64,000 nucleotides of DNA, from contig NZ_JAACFU010000026.1 in the NCBI RefSeq assembly GCF_029051725.1, positions 1 to 64,000 of the forward strand, given 5' to 3'. Origin of the DNA: Bradyrhizobium sp. CSS354. Lineage in GTDB: Bacteria; Pseudomonadota; Alphaproteobacteria; Rhizobiales; Xanthobacteraceae. The position numbers and the translations under genes were made by a program. Below are positions 1-6,717 of this stretch, piece after piece (positions within the stretch are counted from its first letter, which is position 1; each line of letters begins with the position of its first letter). Under the pieces are notes generated by a model that was not told the DNA's origin, did no database searches, and saw only the letters and a list, made by a program, of their open reading frames with translations.

Positions 1-829
1 GCCGGGGACGGGGGATGCCGGCGCCTCCATCGCCGCGCCATCGCCGCGATCCCGCTTCGTTCCCGGAAAGTGCCCGGAATCCCCTGGAATTCGCGCGGCT
101 TGAGCCTTTTCTTCGGCAAGGCGCAAGGTTCGCCATCCTTGAAAACGCAAGTGTATTCACGGCGCCCGGGCGCACTCGGATGCGTTTCGGGGCACGTGGG
201 GTTCACTCCGATGTACCCGTTCGTCGCCGCACCGTGGCCGCAGAAGGTACGAGGGCGGTGACTGGAGCACGGCGTGGACCTCGGCCGGCAACGCCCGACC
301 CGCGCCGCGGCGACCGCTTCCGCGCCCGCGCAGGTCACCCTCACCTGTGCAAACCGCCGCTAAATCCGCTCACGGTTCGGTTACCAAGCCGCTCAATCCG
401 TTCACGATCTGGTTACAAAATCCGCAGATCCATCGGTCCAGAAACCGCCCGACCGCGCACATCGAGCGTATCCGGGGCTCCACCCGGGGAGAGCGGCGGC
501 GCACTCACGACGTGCAAACCGGTGGGCGCCGGATCCGGGGCCGGCCGGAGGGCTCCGGTTCCCCACGGCCCTCGCGGCCCTCCCACAGAATGGGCCGGGG
601 ATTTGAATCCTTGAGAGGCTGAAAACCGGATCCTTGTGGGACCGGTCCGCGCTCGGCCTCGGTCTGGCACCCGACCCCCGATATTCGAGTCCTAGGAAAC
701 GAGCCCGCCGGTCCGCCTCTCGGGCCCAGCCCGGCCATATCGGCCCCCAGCCCACGAATCCTTGGGAGGGGCGATGGGCCGGAACAGCGCTCCCCGGGTG
801 GGCGTTGTCCAGTTCGATGAGGTGCCGTT
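1..829. other. GC-rich stretch without a convincing gene
   Basis: Open frames exist on both strands, but they overlap one another, are rich in Arg, Pro, Gly and Ser, and show no recognisable family, as expected for chance frames in GC-rich DNA. The stretch holds two imperfect 25-bp direct repeats (363-387 and 395-419) and four loose copies of a motif like GAATCCTTGGGAGG (near 605, 628, 687 and 756). It probably belongs to the integrative element. Confidence 0.5.
363..443 (+). repeat. Imperfect direct repeats, 32-bp period
   Basis: Two 25-bp units starting at 363 and 395 match at about 20 of 25 positions; they share the blocks AATCCG, TCACG and GGTTAC. A third, weaker unit starting at 419 keeps AATCCG and GGT at the same internal spacing. 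The 32-bp offset is close to three helical turns, so a protein could bind both units on one face. Such iterated sites can be binding sites for an element-encoded regulator, recombination directionality factor or replication protein, but nothing here says which. Confidence 0.35.
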
Positions 830-1252
830 ATGAGTGACACGATCGTCCAGCCGCCGAAGGATTCCCCCCAATGGGCGAGGCGCGTCATCCTGGCGCTGAG
901 CGTTTTGACTGCCATCCTGCTTGCGTTCGTCGGGCTGTTCGTCGCGATGCAAAGGTTCGGAGAACAGGCGCACGGGGCCTGCGAGACCGTCGGGCTTTGC
1001 GCCTCACCGGCTCCGCCGACCCTCCGATTGCCCGACTACGCCTCCGACTGGTTGGACGGCGGCACGAACGGCAACGCCGTTTGCGAACCGGTCCGGCAGG
1101 TCCACGAGAAGCAGAACCCCGGATACGCGGTCAGGATGCAGGTGCTGCAATCGGCCGAGGAACACCGCGTCATCTCGCAGGGGCTCTTGGACCTCAAGCA
1201 CGATCAGTACAGATATCACTGCAAGTTCTGGGGCGAACCGATCGCGAAGTAG
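830..1252 (+). CDS. Small membrane-anchored protein of unknown function
   Basis: This 140-residue protein is not recognised. It starts with a short polar segment, then one hydrophobic helix at about residues 20-41 preceded by an Arg pair (RR), followed by a soluble C-terminal part of about 95 residues. It is probably anchored in the inner membrane with the C-terminal part in the periplasm. That part contains four cysteines (in GACETVGLC, AVCEP and YHCKF), so disulfides are possible. A GAGGTG ribosome binding site stands about six bases before the ATG and supports the start. It is the only cargo gene visible between the window edge and the integrase, and it reads towards the integrase. Function cannot be assigned. 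Confidence 0.6.
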   Translation: MSDTIVQPPKDSPQWARRVILALSVLTAILLAFVGLFVAMQRFGEQAHGACETVGLCASPAPPTLRLPDYASDWLDGGTNGNAVCEPVRQVHEKQNPGYAVRMQVLQSAEEHRVISQGLLDLKHDQYRYHCKFWGEPIAK

Positions 1253-1299
1253 ACGGCGGGGACACGAACCACGCCTTCCTCAATCTGCACCCATTGGGG

Positions 1300-2895
1300 T
1301 CAGGTTGTTTCTCGCGTCGAGGCAGCTAGGTCCACCCGCCTCTGGCCGCCGCGGCGTCGATCGCTGCGCTCGCCCGCCGTGACCCGGTAGCGCGGCAGCT
1401 TCTTGATCTCGCGCAACATCACCCCCGGCGGAAACTCGCCGTACTCCTCGCCTTCGGTTCGCGGCTTGTGTCCCTGGATCGCGTCGCGGACCTCCGGATC
1501 CATCTTCGCCTTGCGCCCGGCCGTCTTGAATCTATGCCGCCAGCCGTGATTCGGAGCCACGTTCTTGTCCTTGATGCCAAGACTTCTGACCCATTCGGCC
1601 AACTTGTTGCCGACGGACGCGCTGGTCCGCGTCTTCCGGTCGGGATTGCGTTGCCGTGCGAGCGAATAGAACAGCGGCGCCTTTCCCTTCAGGCGCCGCG
1701 CCCATTCGAGAAAGCCCATCTCGATCAGATGCGGGTGTAGCGGGACGGTGCGTTCCTTGACCGTTTTGACCGTGCCGGCCTCGGGCGTGATGAGGATGCA
1801 GGGCACGCCCTCGATCGTCTTGACGTCCGATCTGCGGAGCTGCGTGAGCTCGTTTACGCGGGCGCCCGTGTACGCACAGAGCCACGGCACCCATTTCCGT
1901 GCGGCCGCATTCTCCGCCGTCATGAGTTCGCCCATCGGCGCGAGGGCCGCCGACAGAATGATTGCCGCTTCCCGATCGGTGAAGCCGCGCATGTCGCGCC
2001 CGTGCTTCCCGCCGATGTCAACATGCACCTCGACGGCGGGGTTGGTCGGAATTTTTCGCATGCGCTTCGACCAGCCAAAAAAGCTCTTGGCGGCTGCGAT
2101 ATATCCGTCCCGGACGGTAATTGCAGAAGGCACCCTCTTGAGCAGCGCGTCGCGCCATTCGAGCAGATGTAGCTCGGTGACGCGGCTCATGTCTTCGGTG
2201 CCGACTCTCCGGATGATCTCCTCGAAATAGGGGCGCCACTTCTTGCGGGTTGCCGGCGAGATCTTTCGGGCCTCGCAGAACTCCGCCCAGAGCGTCTCGA
2301 ACTGCTGCGGCGGATTGGGCAGTTCGAGCTTCGGATAATAATAGGGAGGCTGGTCCACCGTGGCGTACTGACCAATCGCGGCACCCGCCAATGTTTGCGA
2401 GGCGCGTTCCTTCGCCTCAACATACGCACGGATGAAATTCTCCAGACGCTCCCCGACGAGATGGATGCTTTTCCTCTGCAGGAATGCCCGCGCCTCGCCC
2501 CAGTAGGCGGATCGCGCGAGCGCACCGCGGAAGCCCTTGCTTCGGCCGATTTTCGCCAGCTCCTGCCGCCACTGGAGGAGTGCGCCCGGCTGATCCGCGT
2601 GCGTCCCGACGGTCTCCGAGTAAAACGCTCCGGCCAGCGCCACGATCTGCCGATGCGAGAGTTCGTCAGCGGGCCTGCCGACGACAGTGGAGCGCCATTC
2701 CCGCTCGAGCCTCAGATTGTGCTCGTTGCACAGCAGGAGGGCCTCGTCCCGATCCTTGGTCTTGAGGGAAAATTTGATCTCGGCCGGCATGCCGAAACCG
2801 CGGTACTTCGCGGGTACGCGGCGGCGAAACCAGAAGAACTCTGAACGCGGATTTACCCACGGCTCGATCATGCGAAAACGGCTCACGGTGACCAC
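1300..2895 (-). CDS. Tyrosine-type site-specific integrase
   Basis: The 531-residue protein is a phage-type integrase. The N-terminal half carries an arm-binding-like region (MPAEIKFSLKTKD) and a SAM-like core-binding segment around residues 205-300. The catalytic domain follows: the first Arg in YTGARVNEL (about residue 345), an HxxR motif in HGWRHRFK, a His in IQGHKPR and a Tyr in GEEYGEF. These match the R-H-R-H-Y set, although the segment around the Tyr is shortened and unusual. The start is uncertain: GTG codons at 2895 and 2886 and an ATG at 2871 are all possible, and the AGGTGG just upstream of 2886 favours that one. The gene ends 78 bases from the tRNA-Ser 3' end and shares its direction. 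It should catalyse integration and excision at that tRNA. Confidence 0.9.
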   Translation of the reverse strand: MVTVSRFRMIEPWVNPRSEFFWFRRRVPAKYRGFGMPAEIKFSLKTKDRDEALLLCNEHNLRLEREWRSTVVGRPADELSHRQIVALAGAFYSETVGTHADQPGALLQWRQELAKIGRSKGFRGALARSAYWGEARAFLQRKSIHLVGERLENFIRAYVEAKERASQTLAGAAIGQYATVDQPPYYYPKLELPNPPQQFETLWAEFCEARKISPATRKKWRPYFEEIIRRVGTEDMSRVTELHLLEWRDALLKRVPSAITVRDGYIAAAKSFFGWSKRMRKIPTNPAVEVHVDIGGKHGRDMRGFTDREAAIILSAALAPMGELMTAENAAARKWVPWLCAYTGARVNELTQLRRSDVKTIEGVPCILITPEAGTVKTVKERTVPLHPHLIEMGFLEWARRLKGKAPLFYSLARQRNPDRKTRTSASVGNKLAEWVRSLGIKDKNVAPNHGWRHRFKTAGRKAKMDPEVRDAIQGHKPRTEGEEYGEFPPGVMLREIKKLPRYRVTAGERSDRRRGGQRRVDLAASTRETT

Positions 2896-2973
2896 CTGCG
2901 TGTACCACCGGACTTTTTCGGAAAGCCTTATTTTGTAGGTTAAGCGGGAGTTTCAGCGGTTTCGGAGGGTCCG

Positions 2974-3063
2974 TGGCGGAGAGGGAGGGATTCGAACCCC
3001 CGATAGGCTTGCACCTATGCCGCATTTCGAGTGCGGTGCATTCGACCACTCTGCCACCTCTCC
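2974..3063 (-). tRNA. tRNA-Ser (anticodon CGA)
   Basis: The minus strand folds as a 90-base class II tRNA with the long variable arm typical of serine tRNAs. The acceptor stem GGAGAGG pairs with CCTCTCC, the T loop is TTCGAAT, and the encoded 3' end is GCCA with CCA present in the DNA. The anticodon loop CTCGAAA gives anticodon CGA, reading UCG codons. The 3' end is the presumed attachment site for the integrase encoded next to it. Confidence 0.95.
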
Positions 3064-3486
3064 TGAAGGCGCCAAGTAAGGAGCAGGGCCCCTGTGGTTC
3101 GGGCGTTAATAGGCGAGGATGGCGGGCCAGACAAGGCTGGGAGGACGAAAATCGGGCCGGTTTTGCGGCTGGGCCCCGTGATGTCGCGGTGGTGATGGGG
3201 ACGACCGCGGATTTCGGCGGCGGTTTGCGCGGAATTTGGTCTGGACCGTTCGCTAATGACCCGGCGCGAGGTCGAGCCGGTAGCATCGAGGCTCGAATCA
3301 CTGGTGCCTGAAAAGGCGGGGTGGGACCGCCAGACGCGGTAAACACTGGCGGTCCCGTGCCGCTCATTGAAATACTGGCTGGGAAGGGCGGCTTCGCCGG
3401 CCAGGTGAGGCGACGGTTCCGACCGTAGCGTGCGGCCCGTGCACCGCAACGCAATCCGGTCCTTAACCTAACCAGTCAAGGTTACT
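3064..3486. other. Intergenic stretch between tRNA-Ser and the ROK gene
   Basis: I see no convincing gene in this stretch of roughly 420 bases. It should contain the tRNA-Ser promoter (minus strand, just right of 3063). The clearest structure is an 11-bp inverted repeat at 3323-3356. Confidence 0.5.
3323..3356. repeat. 11-bp perfect inverted repeat
   Basis: GGGACCGCCAG and its exact complement CTGGCGGTCCC are separated by 12 bases. There is no T-run on either side, so it is not a standard terminator. It could be an operator or a structured RNA element. Confidence 0.5.
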
Positions 3487-3590
3487 CTGGAGCCGTTTCC
3501 GTTCCGATGGGATCGGAAACGGCTCCAGATTCCTTTTTTTGACGCGTTTTCTTCACGCGAACCGGTGTTCACTTCGCTCGAAAACGCCTC
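3487..3590. repeat. Dispersed hairpin-plus-tail repeat, copy 1
   Basis: A 15-bp stem (CTGGAGCCGTTTCCG and its complement) is followed by a T-run and a tail containing GACGCGTTTTCTTCACGCG and TTCGCTCGAAAACGC. The tail closely matches that of 21899-22008, and a diverged piece lies in the 3' end of ccmC. The repeat abuts and slightly overlaps the stop codon of the ROK gene, so it may act as its transcript end. Confidence 0.85.
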
Positions 3591-4716
3591 AGTCGCTCTT
3601 GGCTTTTTTCTTCCCGTTGCCCGTGGAATCCCCGTCTTTGTCTTTGCCGTTGTCCTTGCGGCGGTTGGTGAAGCGGGCATTGCCGAGCCCGGTGCCGATG
3701 GTGAGCACGCCCCAGCGGTCGACGTCCTGCATGAACGGCACCTCGGAGAGGCCCTGAACCACGCCGTCATTGTGCATCAGGATCGCGGTGTCGTGCTCGC
3801 CGATCTGCGGAATGCCCTCGAGCAGGCTCGCCGGCAGGTTGAACTTGCTGCTCTCCCAATTGCCCGGCAGGTTCTGCGCGCCTTTCTCGATCGAGCCGTC
3901 CGCGTTGATCACGCCGGGGCAGGCGATGCCGATGAACGGCGCCAGCTTGAAGCCTTCCTTCTCCGCCTCGGTGATCAGCCCTTTCAGCATCTTGGTGAGC
4001 CGCTTCACCGCGCCTTCGCGCGTCGGCTCGTCGTCGGCATGACGCCACAGCTCGGACTTCACGACCTTGGCTTTCGACAGGTCTTTTGCCTTTTTCCAGC
4101 TGGTCTCCACCAGGCCGCAGCGGATGTTGGTGCCGCCGATGTCGACGGCGAGAATGCTGTCATGGGCTTCGAAGATCCATGACGGCGCCAGATGCAGCGC
4201 GCCGATCAGGCCGGCCTCATCGGGATGATGGCGGATCGGCACCATGTCCATCTTGAAACCCTCGGCCATGAGGATGATCTCGGTGCGCGCGATCGCGAGC
4301 TCGCCGAGTCTTGAATCGCGAAAGCCGCCGCCGACCACGATGCGCTCGGTCTTGGCCCAGGCCTTCGACTTGAGGAAACGCCGCGTGACATAGGCGAGCT
4401 CCTGGGCGAAGTCCTCGATGGCGCTATGCACCACCGCCCAGGCCTCGGTGTCGTCGCCGACCAGGATGGCATCCAGCGTCTTCTTGCTGATCTCGTCCGA
4501 CGGCTCCTTGCCGAACGGGTCCTCGCCGGACTTGCGCAGCGGCTTGCGCCAGCGCTCGAGGATCTCCCTGAACGCGCCTTTGCTGGCGCGGTCGCCGATG
4601 AAGCCGTCCTCGTCCTTCATCTCGATGTTGAAGCTGTCGATATCCACCGACGGCAACCGCTCCGCGCCGTGATGGGCGATGCCCGTCGTCGTCTTGACCA
4701 GCTCGTCTGTAGCCAT
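3589..4716 (-). CDS. ROK-family sugar kinase-like protein with circularly permuted motif order
   Basis: The 375-residue protein carries the conserved blocks of ROK or glucokinase-type ASKHA kinases, but in permuted order. The block normally near the C-terminus (IVVGGG at 126-131, DEAGLIGALHLA at 166-177) comes first. The block that normally starts the protein follows: phosphate-1 motif DIGGTNIR at 192-199, ACPG at 265-268, HNDG at 315-318 and GTGLG at 341-345. No CxCGxxGC zinc motif of classical ROK proteins is seen. The C-terminus is a Lys- and Asp-rich polar tail. The frame opens upstream at 4830, but ATG 4716 has AGGGG about eight bases upstream and starts just before the homologous part. 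By family it should phosphorylate a hexose with ATP; substrate and activity are inferred only. Confidence 0.75.
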   Translation of the reverse strand: MATDELVKTTTGIAHHGAERLPSVDIDSFNIEMKDEDGFIGDRASKGAFREILERWRKPLRKSGEDPFGKEPSDEISKKTLDAILVGDDTEAWAVVHSAIEDFAQELAYVTRRFLKSKAWAKTERIVVGGGFRDSRLGELAIARTEIILMAEGFKMDMVPIRHHPDEAGLIGALHLAPSWIFEAHDSILAVDIGGTNIRCGLVETSWKKAKDLSKAKVVKSELWRHADDEPTREGAVKRLTKMLKGLITEAEKEGFKLAPFIGIACPGVINADGSIEKGAQNLPGNWESSKFNLPASLLEGIPQIGEHDTAILMHNDGVVQGLSEVPFMQDVDRWGVLTIGTGLGNARFTNRRKDNGKDKDGDSTGNGKKKAKSD

Positions 4717-4857
4717 GGTAAGCCCCTTGCCCGTGTGACCTAATTCGCCGGGACAACGGCGGGGGAACCTGTTGGTTGCGGCGCGGTCCGAAATTCGCCC
4801 GCGGGGCCGGATCGGGCTCAAATGCTTCAAATCCGGGCCGTTTTCGCCGGCTTTTCC

Positions 4858-4885
4858 TTGACTCCGCGGGATCAGCGGCTATAAA
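4858..4885 (+). promoter_or_regulatory. Probable housekeeping sigma promoter of rplU-rpmA
   Basis: TTGACT at 4858-4863 and TATAAA at 4880-4885 are separated by 16 bases, a good match to a sigma-70-type promoter. Transcription would start near 4892, giving a leader of about 160 bases before rplU. Confidence 0.6.
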
Positions 4886-4894
4886 TCCCGCAAC

Positions 4895-4926
4895 CGGCGC
4901 GGGGCGTTTCTCGCGCCGCTTGTTTT
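4895..4926 (+). promoter_or_regulatory. Terminator-like hairpin in the rplU leader
   Basis: CGGCGCG at 4895-4901 pairs with CGCGCCG at 4912-4918, followed by CTTGTTTTT. It begins within a few bases of the predicted transcript start. It could be an attenuator or a stabilising 5' stem. Confidence 0.4.
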
Positions 4927-5050
4927 TGCGTGGGTTTTCAAAGGGATAACTCCCGCCCGCACAAAACTCGCATAAACCCATAACGACTGACAAAAAGCCG
5001 GCCCCGACAATATGTCGCGAGGCCGGGAATGAACACGAAGGAAAACAACG

Positions 5051-5443
5051 ATGTTCGCAGTCATCAAAACCGGCGGCCGGCAGTACCGCGTCGTTCCGGA
5101 TGATGTCCTGGAAGTAGGCAAGATCGAAGGCGAAGTCGGCTCGATCGTGCAACTCAATGAAGTTCTCCTGGTCGGCGGCGACACGCCGATCCTGGGTCTG
5201 CCCACGGTCGCAGGCGCGTCCGTTGCGGTCGAGGTGCTCGACCACAAGCGCGGTCCCAAGGTCATCGCTTTCAAGAAGCGCCGCCGCAAGAACTCGCGCC
5301 GCAAGCGCGGCTATCGCGACGAGATCACCGTGCTGCGCATCTCGGAGATCCTGACGGACGGCGCCAAGCCCACCAAGGGGCCGCGTCCGAAGCGGGAGAA
5401 GGTCGTCAAGCCAGAGACCACGACCGAAGAGGCCGCCGCATAA
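5051..5443 (+). CDS. rplU: 50S ribosomal protein L21
   Basis: The start MFAVIKTGGRQYRV is diagnostic of bacterial L21. The core up to about residue 103 includes the basic segment KKRRRKNSRRKRGYRD, which binds 23S rRNA. The remaining C-terminal part is Lys, Pro and Glu-rich, an extension often seen in alphaproteobacteria. A GAAGGAAAAC Shine-Dalgarno region precedes the ATG. The gene is followed 97 bases later by rpmA, the normal rplU-rpmA pair. L21 is a primary assembly protein of the large subunit. Confidence 0.97.
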   Translation: MFAVIKTGGRQYRVVPDDVLEVGKIEGEVGSIVQLNEVLLVGGDTPILGLPTVAGASVAVEVLDHKRGPKVIAFKKRRRKNSRRKRGYRDEITVLRISEILTDGAKPTKGPRPKREKVVKPETTTEEAAA

Positions 5444-5449
5444 TTTGAT

Positions 5450-5475
5450 CACGCGCCATCACGAAGTGATGCGTG
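5450..5475 (+). promoter_or_regulatory. Intercistronic hairpin between rplU and rpmA
   Basis: CATCAC at 5457-5462 pairs with GTGATG at 5466-5471 around a GAA loop, and CACGC/GCGTG extend the stem past a two-base bulge. No T-run follows. It may be an mRNA stability or processing element. Confidence 0.4.
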
Positions 5476-5540
5476 AGAAATTGTGAAATGATTCCGTCAA
5501 GGAATTGATCTAGAAATACGTAGAATTTCGGAGACGAGCC

Positions 5541-5810
5541 ATGGCTCACAAAAAAGCAGGCGGTTCATCGCGCAACGGTCGCGATTCCAAAGGCAAGCGC
5601 CTCGGTATCAAGGCGTTCGGCGGGGAAGTCGTGATTCCCGGCAACATCATTGCGCGTCAGCGCGGCACCACCTGGCATCCCGGCCTTAATGTCGGCATGG
5701 GCACGGACCACACCTTGTTCGCCAAGGTCGAGGGCCGCGTAACGTTCCAGGCCAAAGCAAACGGCCGCACCTTCATCTCGGTGCTCCCGCTCGCAGAGGC
5801 GGCTGAATAG
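5541..5810 (+). CDS. rpmA: 50S ribosomal protein L27
   Basis: The 89-residue protein starts MAHKKAGGSSRNGRDS, the signature N-terminus of L27 that reaches towards the peptidyl transferase centre. GNIIARQRGTTWHPG and GMGTDHTLFAKVEG follow in the usual order, and the length is normal. A GGAGACGAGCC stretch gives a ribosome binding site. It is the second gene of the rplU-rpmA operon. Confidence 0.97.
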   Translation: MAHKKAGGSSRNGRDSKGKRLGIKAFGGEVVIPGNIIARQRGTTWHPGLNVGMGTDHTLFAKVEGRVTFQAKANGRTFISVLPLAEAAE

Positions 5811-5889
5811 ACGGTGGATCAAATTTGGAGTCCGCCGGGTCCCAGACCGAACCGGCGGAGTCCTTGAGATCCTAGAGATCGAAGGCTCC

Positions 5890-5923
5890 AGGGGAGGCGG
5901 GAAACCGGCCTCCCCTTTCGTTT
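5890..5923 (+). terminator. Terminator after rpmA
   Basis: AGGGGAGGC and GGCCTCCCCT form a GC-rich stem around a short GAAA-type loop, followed by TTTCGTTT. It lies about 80 bases past the rpmA stop. Confidence 0.7.
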
Positions 5924-5964
5924 GCGTGCTCACTTTTCACTTAGTGACTTCGACGGAGCCGGAC

Positions 5965-6558
5965 ATGTTGCAGGATTTCTCGAGCGTGACCTTGCGGGAG
6001 GCGAGACCGAGCGTCGTCGCCACCGAGCGGCTGACCTTGCGGCGGCCGACCCTCGCCGACGTCAGGACCATCGCCCTCCTCGCCAATGACCGTCGTGTCG
6101 CCGAAAACACAAGGCGCCTCCCGCATCCCTATTCGCAGGACGACGCCGTCGCCTTCATCCGCGCCACCGCCGCGCCCGGCAGCGAGACGGTGTTCCTGAT
6201 CGAGCATGACAGCGGGCCCGTCGGCATGGTCGGCATCGACTGCTCCACGCCCGACAATGCCGAGCTCGGCTATTGGCTCGGCGTCGAGCATTGGGGCCGG
6301 GGCTTTGCCACCGAGGCCGCGCGCGGCGCGATCGACTTCTTCTTCGAGGAGTTCGACGACGATCATCTCTATGCAGGTGCGCGCGTCACCAACCCGGCCT
6401 CGCGCAACGTGCTGGAGAAGTGCGGCTTCCAGTGGAGCGGCGTCCAACTGCATCGTTTCCTGGCGCTGGGCTCGTCCACGCCGGTCGACTGCTTCCGCCT
6501 GTCACGCGGCGTGTGGGCGTCGCTGAAGAGCTGGAGCAGTGCGAGGCGGGTGAGGTAG
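5965..6558 (+). CDS. GNAT-family N-acetyltransferase (RimJ/RimL type)
   Basis: The protein of about 197 residues has the layout of RimJ/RimL-type acetyltransferases: an N-terminal ERLTLRRPTLADV strand, a central ELGYWLG strand, then the acetyl-CoA loop HWGRGFATEAARGA and a C-terminal NPASRNVLEKCGF segment. It should transfer an acetyl group from acetyl-CoA to an amine, possibly a protein N-terminus or small molecule; the substrate is unknown. The frame opens at 5926, but ATG 5965 has GGAG ahead of it and is preferred. It reads the same way as rplU-rpmA but follows a terminator, so it is probably its own unit. Confidence 0.85.
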   Translation: MLQDFSSVTLREARPSVVATERLTLRRPTLADVRTIALLANDRRVAENTRRLPHPYSQDDAVAFIRATAAPGSETVFLIEHDSGPVGMVGIDCSTPDNAELGYWLGVEHWGRGFATEAARGAIDFFFEEFDDDHLYAGARVTNPASRNVLEKCGFQWSGVQLHRFLALGSSTPVDCFRLSRGVWASLKSWSSARRVR

Positions 6559-6584
6559 GGCGGGGGCGGCGCTACATTCACACT

Positions 6585-6704
6585 GTCGTCCCGGCGAAGG
6601 CCGGGACCCATAACCCCAGGGAGGAGTGTGGGGCGAAGGCTCCCACCCGAGTCTTCGCCAAACTGCACCCTGTGGGTATGGGTCCCGGCCTTCGCCGGGA
6701 CGAC
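6585..6704. repeat. Palindromic intergenic repeat, family A copy 1
   Basis: The outer arms GTCGTCCCGGCGAAGGC and GCCTTCGCCGGGACGAC are exact complements and flank a variable centre of about 85 bases. The same arms occur at 9537-9663. The copy lies between two convergent genes. Confidence 0.85.
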
Positions 6705-6717
6705 ACCGTAGTTGTGG

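Larger units (their letters stand above)
1..2973. mobile_element. Integrase end of an integrative element inserted at tRNA-Ser (partial)
   Basis: A tyrosine integrase gene lies directly beside the 3' end of a tRNA-Ser gene and reads in the same direction as the tRNA, which is the usual arrangement for tRNA-targeting genomic islands and prophages. The stretch to its left holds only one small unknown gene and about 0.8 kb without convincing coding sequence, unlike the dense conserved chromosome to the right. The crossover site should lie in the tRNA 3' half around 2974-2995. I found no second copy of that sequence in positions 1-1300, so the other end is outside the window. Whether the element is intact or a remnant cannot be judged from this piece. 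Confidence 0.6.

Noticed and set aside
15..614. A 199-residue frame at the window start
   Set aside because: Arg, Pro and Ser-rich with several overlapping frames on both strands of similar length; no motif and no convincing ribosome binding site.
590..640. A tRNA-like T-loop pattern (GGGGATTTGAATCC) near 605
   Set aside because: The flanking bases cannot form a T stem or acceptor stem, and no anticodon arm is found at the right distance.
2973..3311. A 112-residue plus-strand frame starting AEREGFEPPIG
   Set aside because: It is the antisense translation of tRNA-Ser, a well-known kind of false gene call.
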